64,000 nt of DNA, from assembly GCA_946221915.1 (NCBI GenBank), contig CAMIKG010000020.1, forward strand, positions 1-64,000, in the 5' to 3' direction. The notes beneath the pieces are model-generated. The model was given only the letters and a program-made list of their open reading frames with translations, made no database searches and was not told the origin of the DNA. Both the position numbers and the translations under genes were made by a program. The stretch is from an uncultured Erwinia sp. (GTDB lineage: Bacteria; Pseudomonadota; Gammaproteobacteria; Enterobacterales; Enterobacteriaceae). Shown here piece after piece: positions 8,502-17,964 of this stretch (its first letter is position 1; every line of letters begins with the position of its first letter).

Positions 8502-9263
8502 TCAGGAATAGGCAAACTGGATATTGACGTTGCCGCCGGTGGTGTTATCAATCGTCGCATTTACATGCCAGGTGCTGTGAATCCGCGCGGGCGTCAGCAC
8601 CTCTGACGGCTTGCCGTTACTGATAATCTGCCCCTCCTTCATCAGCACCAGCTGCTGACAGTAATTTGCGGCAAGATTTAAATCATGCAGGGCAATCACC
8701 ACGGTCACCGGCAACTGACCGATCAGGCGCATCAACTCCAGCTGATGCTGGATATCAAGATGGTTGGTGGGTTCATCGAGTAACAGAATGTCCGGTTTTT
8801 GCGCCAGCGCGCGGGCAATCTGGCAGCGCTGCTTTTCGCCACCCGACAGCTGACGCCAGCAGCGATGCAGCAGCGGTTTAACCTGCGTCATGCTCGCTGC
8901 CTGCTCAACCGCCTCACTGTCAGCATTTTTCCACGCGCTAAAGGGGCCGCGGTGCGGGCTGCGCCCCAGGCGAATAATCTGCTCTACCCGCAGGTCGGGA
9001 TCGGCCTCGGCATGCTGCGGCACAAACGCCAGCCGCCGGGCAAGGTTGCGTTGCGACATCCGCTTCAGCGGCACATCATCCAGCAGAACATTGTCCCGCT
9101 GCGCCGGATACAGCCCGGCCAGACAACGCAGCAGCGTCGATTTTCCTGAACCGTTTGGCCCCAGCAGGCCAATGGTCTGACGCGCCGGTAACTCCACGCT
9201 GAGATTATCCAGAATGCGGCGCGCCTGCAGGCTGAGCGCCAGCTGCCTGACGGTGATTTTCAT
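8502..9263 (-). CDS. ABC transporter ATPase, FecE/BtuD type
   Basis: The ATP-hydrolysing subunit (253 residues) of a metal-chelate or cobalamin-type importer. It has Walker A GLLGPNGSGKST, the signature LSGGEKQRCQIARAL, Walker B DILLLDEPTNHLD and the H-loop ALHDLNLA. The frame is open for 123 more codons upstream, but those overlap the permease gene and read as noise. MKITVRQLALSL is the true start, with a four-base ATGA overlap with the permease stop. It is the last gene of a substrate-binding protein, permease, ATPase operon under a Zur-like box. Confidence 0.93.
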   Translation of the reverse strand: MKITVRQLALSLQARRILDNLSVELPARQTIGLLGPNGSGKSTLLRCLAGLYPAQRDNVLLDDVPLKRMSQRNLARRLAFVPQHAEADPDLRVEQIIRLGRSPHRGPFSAWKNADSEAVEQAASMTQVKPLLHRCWRQLSGGEKQRCQIARALAQKPDILLLDEPTNHLDIQHQLELMRLIGQLPVTVVIALHDLNLAANYCQQLVLMKEGQIISNGKPSEVLTPARIHSTWHVNATIDNTTGGNVNIQFAYS

Positions 9264-10282
9264 GCTTTCCCCCGACTGCGATAAAGAATAAAAGCAAAGG
9301 CTGGCGCGCCAACCAGCGCCGTGACCACACCAATCGGCACCACCTGATGGGTAATCAGCGTTCTGGAAACGACATCGGCGAGCACCATAAAATGTGCGCC
9401 GAGCAGAAACGCTACCGGCAGAGCCGTGAGGTGCGCCGAGCCTGCCAGCATACGGGTAACATGCGGGATCACCAGGCCGACAAAGCCGACGGCGCCGATG
9501 GTACTGACGATCGCCGCCGTCACCAGCGCGGTGATCAGCAGCAGCACAATGCGGACCTGCATCACCCGGGTTCCCAGCGTTGAGGAGATCTCCTCGCCAA
9601 ACGAAAAGGTGTCCAGCGATCGCGCGTAGCACAGCACCAGCAGTAAACCGGCCAGCGTCACCACCGCCCCGAGAATGGCATCCGGCCAGCGCACGCCACT
9701 CAGACTTCCCAGCAGCCAGAACATCACGCTGCGCGATTGCTCGGCATTGGCTGAGGTACTGATAATGCAGGCGGTGACCGCATTAAACAGCTGAGTCCCC
9801 GCGACGCCCGCCAGAATGATACGCACCGGCGTCTCATTCATTCCTCTGGCCAGCAGCAGGATCAGGCCAAACGCGGTGCAGGCACCGGCAAACGCGCCGC
9901 CGCTGACGGTCAGCACCCCACTGCCTAAGCCAAGCAGCATGACGCAAACGGCTCCCGTTGATGCCCCCGCTGAAATCCCTAACAGATACGGTTCCGCCAG
10001 CGGGTTTCTTAACAGCGCCTGCAGCACCATGCCGCACAGCGCCAGCCCTCCGCCACTGCACGCCGCCATCAGGGTGCGGCTCATGCGATATTGCCAGACG
10101 ATACCTTCTTCAATCGCAGGCAGCGGGTAATGACCGATGCCGAGACCATTGGCGATCGCTTTCGCGCTGCCCGGCAGGGTGATGTTCATATCTCCCGTTG
10201 CCGCAGCCAGAACCATCATCACCGGCAGGCTGAGCAGCCCGGCGGCGACCAGTAAAACCAGTCGTAATGAACGTCCTTTCAT
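9260..10282 (-). CDS. FecCD-family ABC permease
   Basis: An integral inner-membrane permease (340 residues) of the BtuC/FecCD family with about ten membrane segments. Family stretches are MSRTLMAACSGGGLALCGMVLQALLRNPLAEP (PYLLGISAGA follows) and GFVGLVIPHVTRML. A homodimer would pair with the ATPase encoded by the overlapping downstream gene. It starts two bases after the stop of the binding-protein gene. The family carries Fe-siderophores, haem, cobalamin and some metal complexes, so the substrate is not fixed by this gene. Confidence 0.93.
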   Translation of the reverse strand: MKGRSLRLVLLVAAGLLSLPVMMVLAAATGDMNITLPGSAKAIANGLGIGHYPLPAIEEGIVWQYRMSRTLMAACSGGGLALCGMVLQALLRNPLAEPYLLGISAGASTGAVCVMLLGLGSGVLTVSGGAFAGACTAFGLILLLARGMNETPVRIILAGVAGTQLFNAVTACIISTSANAEQSRSVMFWLLGSLSGVRWPDAILGAVVTLAGLLLVLCYARSLDTFSFGEEISSTLGTRVMQVRIVLLLITALVTAAIVSTIGAVGFVGLVIPHVTRMLAGSAHLTALPVAFLLGAHFMVLADVVSRTLITHQVVPIGVVTALVGAPAFAFILYRSRGKA

Positions 10283-10284
10283 GG

Positions 10285-11328
10285 TTACTGCGGAAACTCA
10301 CTGATTTTTTTGCTGATAATTTCAACGGCATCCACGTTACGCAGTGACGGGTTGAGCGACATGGCTGGCACCACCACGATATGACCGTTTTTCACCGCCG
10401 GTATTTCGCGCGTGACCGCATCACGCTGCAGGAACGCCTGCTTAACGGTGACGTCATCGGCCGGATACAGTCTTCTGTCCATACTGGCGATGACAATCAG
10501 GTCCGGCTGCGCCTGGGCGATATGTTCCCAGGTGACGGCGGGCCACTCTTCGCGCGAATCGATAATGTTTTTCAGCCCCAGCGTGTTGCTGATCCAGCCC
10601 GGCGCGCCATCGCTTCCCGCCACCCATGGATCGCCCTCAAGACGGCTGCTGGAGAACCAGTACACCACTTTGAGCGGGCGCGAGCGATCACTGACGGTCT
10701 GTTTTTGTGCCGTGGCGATGCGCTGAGCCAGCGCCTGCTTCAGCGCTTCGCCGCGCGCCGGAACGTTAAAGATCTGCGCGAGTTGCGCGATCTCTTGTGT
10801 GATGTAGCTGATTGAGAAGGGCGCGGTTCTGGCGCCATCGCCATTTGAATCACTGGTCACTGACTTGTTGATGCAATCGGCCGGCGACACCCAGGTTCTT
10901 ACCCCCAGCTCCTCGAACTGGTCGCGCGTGGCCACTTCACCTTTTGGCCCAAGGTGCCAGCTGTACTGCGCCAGCACCAGGTCGGGAGCGGTGGCCGCCA
11001 CGGCTTCGAATCCTGGCGCGTTATCGGCGAGTTTGCTTAACCCTGCTGCCCGCTGTGCCAGATCCTCCGGGAGCCTGCCAAACCAGACGGAGGTGCCGAC
11101 GATGTTTTTTTCCAGGTTCAGCGCCAGCAGTAATTCGGTTTCGTGCTGGCCGATCGTGACCACGCGTTTCGGTGGCTGGGTAAAGGTCTCGCTGCGGCCA
11201 CAGTTCTCTACCGTTAACGGGTAGACCGTTGCGGAAGAGGAGGCACTGGCTTGTACGTTTGCGCTGCCGCAAAGGGCGAGCAGCAACAGCATTGAAAGGG
11301 TTTTCCTGGCTGACACTTTGATTCTCAT
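10285..11328 (-). CDS. Periplasmic metal-complex binding protein (BtuF/FepB fold)
   Basis: A 347-residue solute-binding protein with a Sec signal peptide (MRIKVSARKTLSMLLLLALCGSANVQA) and the class III fold. PPKRVVTIGQHETELLLALNL marks the first lobe and PAVTWEHIAQAQPDLIVIAS the second. It is first in the operon, before the permease and ATPase. No TonB-dependent receptor is adjacent, so outer-membrane uptake must come from elsewhere. A Zur-like box just upstream suggests induction on zinc limitation, and so zinc or a zinc complex as cargo. The protein family alone would also allow an iron or cobalt complex. Confidence 0.88.
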   Translation of the reverse strand: MRIKVSARKTLSMLLLLALCGSANVQASASSSATVYPLTVENCGRSETFTQPPKRVVTIGQHETELLLALNLEKNIVGTSVWFGRLPEDLAQRAAGLSKLADNAPGFEAVAATAPDLVLAQYSWHLGPKGEVATRDQFEELGVRTWVSPADCINKSVTSDSNGDGARTAPFSISYITQEIAQLAQIFNVPARGEALKQALAQRIATAQKQTVSDRSRPLKVVYWFSSSRLEGDPWVAGSDGAPGWISNTLGLKNIIDSREEWPAVTWEHIAQAQPDLIVIASMDRRLYPADDVTVKQAFLQRDAVTREIPAVKNGHIVVVPAMSLNPSLRNVDAVEIISKKISEFPQ

Positions 11329-11338
11329 TTGTTTGATA

Positions 11339-11353
11339 TGTTATAACATAACA
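11339..11353. promoter_or_regulatory. Zur-like operator
   Basis: TGTTATAACATAACA differs by one base from the symmetric core of enterobacterial Zur sites (TGTTATANTATAACA). It begins 11 bases upstream of the binding-protein start and lies in the divergent gap before the CsoR/RcnR-family gene, so it could control both. Confidence 0.6.
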
Positions 11354-11405
11354 AAATGAATCAGGCGGATGATAAAGTCAAGTCATGCCACAGAGGATTG
11401 GCGTC

Positions 11406-11708
11406 ATGAAGAGTGAAAAAATGCCGTTGACGGCGGAGGAGCAGCAAAAACTGCAGCGGCGGCTGCGGCGAATTGCCGGGCAGTTAGCCGCACTGGAAGC
11501 GGCGCTCAATAGTGAACTGGAAAGCGACAGTTTTCTGCAGCAGTTGTCGGCCGTTAACGGTGCGACCAAAGGGCTGATGCGCGAAATTATTGCGCTGAAT
11601 ATTCATAAAGCTCTCGGCGAGACTCTGCCGCCATCAGCCGCCGAAACGGCGTCACCGGCGGCGATTATCGCGCTGGTGCAGCGTTATATGAAGCAAGGTG
11701 GCACCTGA
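11406..11708 (+). CDS. Cysteine-less CsoR/RcnR-family (DUF156) protein
   Basis: A small all-helical DNA-binding protein of the CsoR/RcnR/FrmR family. The family core is clear (RRLRRIAGQLAALEAAL, FLQQLSAVNGATKGLMREII). The reading frame opens at 11385, but GAGG at 11393-11396 favours the ATG at 11406 (100 residues). Members normally sense copper, nickel/cobalt, sulfide or formaldehyde through a conserved Cys on helix 2 and a His about 25 residues later. Here there is no cysteine at all: the Cys position reads SDS, and the usual His position aligns with Asn, with the only His at residue 67. It may sense something else or be a plain repressor. It is divergent from the Zur-boxed importer. Confidence 0.8.
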   Translation: MKSEKMPLTAEEQQKLQRRLRRIAGQLAALEAALNSELESDSFLQQLSAVNGATKGLMREIIALNIHKALGETLPPSAAETASPAAIIALVQRYMKQGGT

Positions 11709-11757
11709 TTCCGCTTAACTGCTGCAGACCGGCGTCCATGCCGGATGCGCTGTGGTG

Positions 11758-14700
11758 TTAATGACGGGCGTCACCGTCTCTGTTGCAGGCAGTGGCACGC
11801 GCTGACTGACGTGTCTCAAGCTGCATCACCACACTGATAGCCGCAGGCAGAACCGTCAGCGTCACCGCCGTCGCGACCAGCAGACCGCCGATAATGGCAT
11901 AGGCCATCGGCCCCCAAAAGACCTGATGCGATATCGGGATCATGCCTAATATCGCCGCGCAGGCGGTGAGCAGGATCGGGCGGGCACGGTGCTCTGCCGC
12001 CGCTACGATCGCCTGATTGGCGCTCATACCGCTAATGACGTTGCTGTCGACTTCACTGATTAATATCACCGCGTTGCGAATAATCATCCCGGCCAGCGCG
12101 ATGATGCCCAGCAGCGCGACGAAGCCCATCGGCGTGCCTGTCGGCAGCATCGCCAGCACGATGCCAGGCAGACCAAACGGCGCCATCAGCAGAGCAAGCA
12201 GCATCCGGGAAAAACGCTGAAGCTGGATCATCAGCAGCACCAGCATGACAAACAGAGTGACCGGCAGCACAGCATAGACAGAGCTGTTCCCCTTGTCGGA
12301 TTCGGCGACGGTGCCATCTTCATCAATGCTGTAACCCGCTGGCAGCTGCGCCCGCAGCCGATCAATCTGCGGACGCAGCAGAGCGGATACCGTTTCGGCG
12401 CGCATTCCCGGCGCCAGATCGGTCTGTACGGTAATGAAAGGCAGACGCTGGCGACGCCAGACCACGGGATCGTCTAAGCCCCATTCCGGCGTGGCCACCT
12501 GTCCCAGCGGGATTTTCGCGCCGCTGGAGGAGGTCAGGATCAGTGTCGACAGCGTAGCAATATCCATTCTTTCCGCTTCTGTTGCTTTCAGCACCACATC
12601 AACCCGCCGGCTGTGGTCTCTGACCGTGGTGATAGTGCTGCCCGACCAGACAGTATTGAGTGTCTGCGCCAGGCTTTCAGATGAGATACCGGCCGCGCGT
12701 GCAGCAGTCTGGTTGACGCGCAGTGTGATCACCCGTTCAGGTTCTCCCGCTGTCTGATTCACCTCACGCGTGGCCGGGGAGTGCCCGATCATCGCGGACA
12801 GTTTTTCCGCCAGCGCACGTACCGTGGCGTAATCCTGACCACTGATGCGATATTTGAGCGGCCAGCCCACAGGCGGCCCCAGCTCAAGCGGCGACACGCG
12901 CGTGGTGATGTCACTGAAGTCGCGCGCGAGCAGCTGATTAAGCTGTTGCTGTAACCGGTCACGCGCTGCCAGGTCTTTGGCGACCACCACCAGCTGTGCG
13001 GTATTTTCATCATCCAGTAACACATCCATCGGCAGATAAAAACGTACCGCACCGGAGCCGACATACGTCGACAAGTGGTCGATATTGTGATTACCGCGCA
13101 GGGCGTTTTCCAGGCGCTGAGCGCGCCGCAGCGTTTCACTCTGCGCCGTATTGGCAGGTAACGTCAGGCTTACCAGCAGTTCCGGGCGATCGGATGCGGG
13201 GAAAAACTCGCCCTGCATAAAGGTGGCGCCGACGGCTGAGAGTAACAGCGCCGCCAGCGCGATGCTGAGGGTGAGCAGGCGCTGACGCAGCACCGACGCC
13301 AGCAGACGCCGGTACAGCATCATGATCTTACCCGGTTCGCTGGCGTGCCCCTTCAGCGTAGCGGGCAACAGCCAGCTGCCGGTCAGCGGCGAGAACAGCA
13401 CCGCCACTACCCATGAGCAGAGCAGGGCGATCAGCACCACGGCAAAAAGTGAATAGCAATATTCTCCGGCGCTGGAAGCGGCAAAACCCACCGGAATAAA
13501 TCCGGCGATCATCACCAGCGTGCCGGTCAGCATCGGGAACGCCGTGGTCTGAAACGCGCAGGTCGCCGCCTGCCAGCGTGAGTCGCCTGCTTCCAGCCGC
13601 GCCACCATCGTTTCGACCGTGATCATGGCGTCATCGACCAGTAAGCCAAGCGCAATAATCAGTGCGCCGAGAGAGATCCGTTGCAGGCCAATCCCGGCAA
13701 GATGCATGCAGGCGAAGGTCATGGCGAGAACCAGTGGGATAGCGGCCGCCACCACCAGTCCGGCGCGCATTCCCAGCGAGACGAAGGAGACGGCGAGCAC
13801 GATGACAACGGCTTCGATCAGCACGCGGATAAAGCCACTGACCGCGTCATGCACCACCGCTGACTGATCCGCCACTTTCGTCATCTCAATACCGTGCGGC
13901 AGCTGCTGGCCGATCTGGTTCATGCGTGCGTGCAGCGCATCGCCGAAATCGAGCATATTGCCGGTTGGCGCCATCGACACCGCCAGGCCGATGGCTGGCT
14001 GGCCGTTAACGCGAAACAGCGGTGCAGGCGGTTGTGCTGTCTGGCGCGTAATTGTCGCAATATCGGTTAGCGGCACGTAGCGTCCGTTGATATGCAGCGT
14101 AATTGCGCGCAGGCTCTCCTCAGACTGAAACGCGCCGCTGACCCGCAGGGCGATATTCTCCGTACTGGTACGGATGGCGCCTGCCGGCGCCACCACATTC
14201 TGTGCCCGCAGCGCGTCAGTCACCTGCTGCAGATCCAGCCCCATCCCGGCCAGCTGGCGGGGGGAAAACGCCACCACAATTTGCTCTTCCTGTACTCCCA
14301 GCAGCGTAATTTTGCCGACGTCAGAGACGCTCATCAGGTCGCGGCGTATCTCTTCCACGTTATCGCGTAGTTCACGCATGGAGAAACCATCGGCGGTGAA
14401 GGCGTAAATGGTGCCAAACGTATCGTCAAACTCATCATTAACGCCAGGCCCGGAAACTCCCTGCGGTAAGTCGGCTGCGACGTCCTGCATTTTCTTCCGT
14501 ACCTGATACCAGATATCCGCCACCTGCGAAGGCGGCGTGTCATCGCGCAGGTTGACGTATATCACCGTGCTGCCAGCATGGTTTTCACTCTGCACATAAT
14601 CCAGCCACGGCGTTTCCTGTAATTTCCGCTCCAGCGGATCGGTGACCAGCCGGACGGTGTCGCTGAGCGTTGCGCCGGGCCATTGTGCGGAAACCACCGC

Positions 14701-14847
14701 CGTTTTGATGGTAAACGCCGGGTCTTCATTGCGTGGCAGCTGGCTGTAACTCAGTACCCCGGCTGCCATCACCAGTAACATAAAAAAGGCCATCAGTTGC
14801 TGGCGCTGCAGCGCCCAGGCAGAAAGATTAAAGCGTTGTTTGCTCAC
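11758..14847 (-). CDS. RND efflux pump inner-membrane subunit (first of two)
   Basis: A proton-driven RND transporter of 1029 residues with two large periplasmic loops and 12 membrane segments. The TM4 proton-relay motif LGLLVDDAMITVE is intact, followed by FPMLTGTLVMIAGFIPVGF. PFGLPGIVLAM and LAGMIIRNAVILISE lie in the second half. It overlaps the adaptor gene by four bases (ATGA). No TolC-type gene accompanies it. With its neighbours it forms a regulator-sensor-adaptor-pump operon resembling AdeRS-AdeAB. The substrate is unknown; drugs, dyes or envelope toxicants are typical. Confidence 0.93.
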   Translation of the reverse strand: MSKQRFNLSAWALQRQQLMAFFMLLVMAAGVLSYSQLPRNEDPAFTIKTAVVSAQWPGATLSDTVRLVTDPLERKLQETPWLDYVQSENHAGSTVIYVNLRDDTPPSQVADIWYQVRKKMQDVAADLPQGVSGPGVNDEFDDTFGTIYAFTADGFSMRELRDNVEEIRRDLMSVSDVGKITLLGVQEEQIVVAFSPRQLAGMGLDLQQVTDALRAQNVVAPAGAIRTSTENIALRVSGAFQSEESLRAITLHINGRYVPLTDIATITRQTAQPPAPLFRVNGQPAIGLAVSMAPTGNMLDFGDALHARMNQIGQQLPHGIEMTKVADQSAVVHDAVSGFIRVLIEAVVIVLAVSFVSLGMRAGLVVAAAIPLVLAMTFACMHLAGIGLQRISLGALIIALGLLVDDAMITVETMVARLEAGDSRWQAATCAFQTTAFPMLTGTLVMIAGFIPVGFAASSAGEYCYSLFAVVLIALLCSWVVAVLFSPLTGSWLLPATLKGHASEPGKIMMLYRRLLASVLRQRLLTLSIALAALLLSAVGATFMQGEFFPASDRPELLVSLTLPANTAQSETLRRAQRLENALRGNHNIDHLSTYVGSGAVRFYLPMDVLLDDENTAQLVVVAKDLAARDRLQQQLNQLLARDFSDITTRVSPLELGPPVGWPLKYRISGQDYATVRALAEKLSAMIGHSPATREVNQTAGEPERVITLRVNQTAARAAGISSESLAQTLNTVWSGSTITTVRDHSRRVDVVLKATEAERMDIATLSTLILTSSSGAKIPLGQVATPEWGLDDPVVWRRQRLPFITVQTDLAPGMRAETVSALLRPQIDRLRAQLPAGYSIDEDGTVAESDKGNSSVYAVLPVTLFVMLVLLMIQLQRFSRMLLALLMAPFGLPGIVLAMLPTGTPMGFVALLGIIALAGMIIRNAVILISEVDSNVISGMSANQAIVAAAEHRARPILLTACAAILGMIPISHQVFWGPMAYAIIGGLLVATAVTLTVLPAAISVVMQLETRQSARATACNRDGDARH

Positions 14848-15989
14848 GACTGCTCATCTCCCGCCGTTACCTTTTCGCCATCACGCAGGCTGCTGACGCC
14901 TGCGGTCACCACGCGCTCTCCGCTTTTAAGTCCGCTGGCGACATACACCGATGAAGCCGTAAAGCCACCGATGGTGACGACGCGACGCCTGACCTGCTGA
15001 TTGTCAGCATCCACGACAAACACCGCTGGTCTGCCCGCGAGACGCGTCAGCGCCGATGCGGGCAGGGTGATAACCGGTGCACCCGCCAGCGGCAGCGCAA
15101 CGCTGACGCTGGCACCCAGAATCATCTCTGCGGGCGGATTATCCAGCGTGATGCGTACGCGCCAGGTGCGCGTCTGCGGATCGGCCTGCGGGCTAATATC
15201 GCGTAACTGACCGGTCGCGGTGATCGCCGCATCGCGCAGCAAAGAGAGGTGATACACCGCCTGCGGCGACAGGTTGAGCCGTTGCGCATCCGTGACATCG
15301 AACACCACATCGCGGCGGGCGCCCGATGCCATGGTCAGCACCGTCTGACCGGCGCTGACCACCTGGCCTGCAGACACGTTTACTGCCGTAATGATGCCGG
15401 ATGCAGGCGCTGTCAGACGTGTCCAGCTCAGATTGTCATGCGCGTTTTTCAGGGAGGCTTCGCTGCTTTGCCGGCGGGCAGTGGCTGACTGCGCGTCCGC
15501 CTGCGCCGAATCAAACTGAGCGCGTGAAATTGCGCCGGAGGGCATCAGCAGCTGCATTCTTTTCTGGTTCAGCACGGCCACACGCTCAGCTGCGCGAGCG
15601 CTTGCCAGCTCTGCCTGGGCGCTGATCACCTGGTTTGTTCCGCTGTTATCTTCCAGTGTCGCCAGCGTATCTCCGCTACTGATGCGAGCGCCGACGTCAA
15701 CGCTGCGCGTTAACACTTTGCCATCGAGCCTGAAAGCCAGTGCGATCTCATCATGAGCGCGAATTTCTCCTGTCAGTTTGTCTTCAGCGATGGCTGAAGG
15801 CGGCGCGACAGTGAGATATTTGACCGGACGCGGCGGTGAGGGGGAGGCGGACGATGCCTGGTCGCAACCGGTCAGGATCAGCGCAATCACGATGATAGTG
15901 GGAAGCAGAGGCAGCAGCGCAATCATGCGCGGCGCTTCTGTTAAGTGTTCGACCCCCTGCTTTAGCAGGCTGGTAAAGTGGTCAGTCAT
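14844..15989 (-). CDS. RND periplasmic adaptor lipoprotein
   Basis: Membrane-fusion protein linking the RND pump to an outer-membrane channel. The frame opens at 16019, but CAGGAG placed seven bases before the ATG at 15989 is the better start (381 residues). A hydrophobic stretch ending in a lipobox (LILTGC, Cys42) predicts a lipid anchor on the inner membrane. The n-region before it is unusually long, so a start at 15926 is also possible. Barrel-sandwich halves flank an alpha-hairpin (AELASARAAERVAVLNQKRMQLL and so on), followed by the beta-barrel with VTDAQRLNLSPQAVYH. Confidence 0.9.
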   Translation of the reverse strand: MTDHFTSLLKQGVEHLTEAPRMIALLPLLPTIIVIALILTGCDQASSASPSPPRPVKYLTVAPPSAIAEDKLTGEIRAHDEIALAFRLDGKVLTRSVDVGARISSGDTLATLEDNSGTNQVISAQAELASARAAERVAVLNQKRMQLLMPSGAISRAQFDSAQADAQSATARRQSSEASLKNAHDNLSWTRLTAPASGIITAVNVSAGQVVSAGQTVLTMASGARRDVVFDVTDAQRLNLSPQAVYHLSLLRDAAITATGQLRDISPQADPQTRTWRVRITLDNPPAEMILGASVSVALPLAGAPVITLPASALTRLAGRPAVFVVDADNQQVRRRVVTIGGFTASSVYVASGLKSGERVVTAGVSSLRDGEKVTAGDEQS

Positions 15990-16043
15990 GACGCTGCTCC
16001 TGTGATGATTCAGCGCCATTTGAAACTATAAATGTCCAGATTC

Positions 16044-16072
16044 TTTTGACGAACGGTCAAGAAACTGTCAAG
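16044..16072 (-). promoter_or_regulatory. Direct-repeat operator ahead of the adaptor-RND operon
   Basis: On the minus strand, CTTGACAGTTT is followed directly by CTTGACCGTTC and then GTCAAAA, a tandem 11-base periodicity typical of OmpR-type response-regulator sites. CTTGACAGTTTCTT recurs in inverted orientation at 17965-17978, beside the regulator gene, which links both promoters to the local two-component system. Confidence 0.5.
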
Positions 16073-16080
16073 CCGGAAAA

Positions 16081-17265
16081 TTATCTCTGCTGCTGCGTGG
16101 CGGGCGGCAGTTGTATGCGTATCAGCAGGCCGCCGCTGGCAGGCAGCGCTGCCGAGATATGTCCCCCGTGCGCCTGGCATATCGCCCGGGCAATCGACAA
16201 CCCGAGACCGCTGCCGCCGGAGTGGCGCGCCCTGGAGCTTTCTCCGCGGGTAAAGCGCTCAAACATCTCGCTAAGGAAATCAGCGGGCACACCCGGACCA
16301 TCATCCTGAAAATCAATGCGATAACCGTCCGTTCCGGCATTGACCACCACTGACAGCCCTCCGCCTGGATGCGCATAGCGCAGGGTATTTTCCATCAGAA
16401 TGGTAAACACCTGGCCGAGACGAAACGGGTCGGCACTGACCATGCAGGATTCCGGCGCGGTCAGTGTGACGTTCATACCGATTGCTTCAGTTTGTGGTTT
16501 TATCCAGGTGACGCGTTCGCGCAGCAGTTCCGTCAGGTTGATTTGGCTCACATCCAGCCGCAGCTGGCCCGCATCGGCCAGAGACAGCAGATGCAGTTCA
16601 TCAATCAGCCTGCTGAGATGACGCAGCTGGTTCATCACCATGCCCAGTTGCCGCTCATCGGCGACAAATACGCCATCAAGGATCCCCTGCAGTCGTCCCA
16701 CGGCGGCCGTCAGCGGCGAGCGCAGTTCATGCGCCATCGCAACATGAGACGCCCGCAGTTCCCGTTCATACAGGGCGAGCTGCTGCGTCATGCTGTTAAA
16801 ATCGCGGGCAAAGTGAACCAGCTCGGCAGGCGCTTGCGGCACCAGCTTCGCCGTCGCGCCAAACTGGCCGCCGGTGACCGCATCGGCGGCTTTTCTCAGC
16901 TGGCTGAACTGTACCGACAGGGGGCGGGCATGGCGCAGGCCAAAGTAAACAATAAAGGGGATCATCACGACGACGAGGATGCCGACCATTAGCCAGTCAG
17001 CAGAAGCAATGGAGGTGTCGGAATAGCTGATTCCCCACCAGACATCGATAATTTCATGAAACCGCGCAAGGTCCGTTTCCGGATGCTGGCGCAGCGCCAA
17101 AAACTCTTCGCGCAGCGCCTCGGGCATGCTGTGAATAATCCAGGTATTTTGCACCGCATAACGCAGCCACATACAGCTGGCGATGAGGATGACGGTGCCG
17201 ATGGCCAGAGTCAGAATGCGCATACAAATCCAGCGCCATAATGATTGCGGACGTTTATTTTTCAT
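16081..17265 (-). CDS. Sensor histidine kinase (AdeS/BaeS-like)
   Basis: A membrane-bound sensor kinase of 394 residues. TM1 (about 13-33), a short periplasmic sensor loop, TM2 (about 91-110) and a HAMP segment come first. The phospho-acceptor is His179 in AHELRSPLTA, followed by the N-box (MENTLRYAHPGG) and the G-boxes DDGPGVP and GGSGLGLSIAR. It overlaps the response-regulator gene by four bases. The short loop is characteristic of sensors that detect membrane or envelope stress. It probably phosphorylates the neighbouring regulator to raise pump expression. Confidence 0.92.
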   Translation of the reverse strand: MKNKRPQSLWRWICMRILTLAIGTVILIASCMWLRYAVQNTWIIHSMPEALREEFLALRQHPETDLARFHEIIDVWWGISYSDTSIASADWLMVGILVVVMIPFIVYFGLRHARPLSVQFSQLRKAADAVTGGQFGATAKLVPQAPAELVHFARDFNSMTQQLALYERELRASHVAMAHELRSPLTAAVGRLQGILDGVFVADERQLGMVMNQLRHLSRLIDELHLLSLADAGQLRLDVSQINLTELLRERVTWIKPQTEAIGMNVTLTAPESCMVSADPFRLGQVFTILMENTLRYAHPGGGLSVVVNAGTDGYRIDFQDDGPGVPADFLSEMFERFTRGESSRARHSGGSGLGLSIARAICQAHGGHISAALPASGGLLIRIQLPPATQQQR

Positions 17266-17957
17266 GGCTGTCTGAACCTGTAGCCTACGCCACGCACGTT
17301 AAGCAGAATGCGGGTGACGCCAGCCGCTTCCAGTTTTTTGCGCAGATTATAGATATGGGTATCGACGACCCGTTCCAGCGCCTCACTTTCCGGCAGGCAC
17401 TGCTCCAGTAAAAACTGACGGCTGAACGGGCGCACCGGCGCACGCATCAGCGTAACCAGTAAAGAAAATTCGGTGGGGGTCAGTTCGATGTTGCTGGTTG
17501 AGTGGGTATCACCAGAGACGGTGACGGTCATGGTGGCAATATTCACCGCCAGTGACTGCCAGCGTAACACCTCTTCTTCCGGCCGTTTGATCTGGGTACG
17601 GCGCAGTACGGCCTGCACGCGCGCGACAACTTCACCGGGATGATAAGGCTTCACCACATAATCATCCGCGCCATAACGCAGCGCACCAATTCTGTCTGAA
17701 GTATCAGCCATCGCCGTCACCATAATCACTGGCGTGTCGCTCTGGCGGCGTACCGCAGCCAGCACTTCGGTACCATTGAGGCCTGGCAGCATAATATCCA
17801 GCAGGATCAGATCCGGCTTCCAGCGTTGCACTCTTTCCAGTCCGCTGATGCCATTGCCCGCAATCTCCACCTCATAGTTCTCGCGCAGCAGGTAGGCTTC
17901 AAGCACTTCAGCGGCATCATTGTCATCTTCAATGACGAGTATTTTTCTCTTCTGCAT
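17262..17957 (-). CDS. OmpR-family response regulator (AdeR-like)
   Basis: A 231-residue regulator. The receiver domain has Asp11/Asp12, phospho-acceptor Asp54 (LILLDIMLPG) and Lys103. A winged-helix domain follows, with ELTPTEFSLLVTLM and the C-terminal LERVVDTHIYNLRKKLEAAG and NVRGVGYRF. The C-terminal third is strikingly AdeR-like in wording. It probably controls the downstream adaptor-RND operon and its own promoter through the CTTGACAGTTT repeats. Confidence 0.93.
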   Translation of the reverse strand: MQKRKILVIEDDNDAAEVLEAYLLRENYEVEIAGNGISGLERVQRWKPDLILLDIMLPGLNGTEVLAAVRRQSDTPVIMVTAMADTSDRIGALRYGADDYVVKPYHPGEVVARVQAVLRRTQIKRPEEEVLRWQSLAVNIATMTVTVSGDTHSTSNIELTPTEFSLLVTLMRAPVRPFSRQFLLEQCLPESEALERVVDTHIYNLRKKLEAAGVTRILLNVRGVGYRFRQP

Positions 17958-17964
17958 CGCTCAC

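Noticed and set aside
9264..9632. N-terminal extension of the ABC ATPase frame
   Set aside because: It overlaps the permease gene in another frame. The family start MKITVRQL with an ATGA overlap is clearly better.
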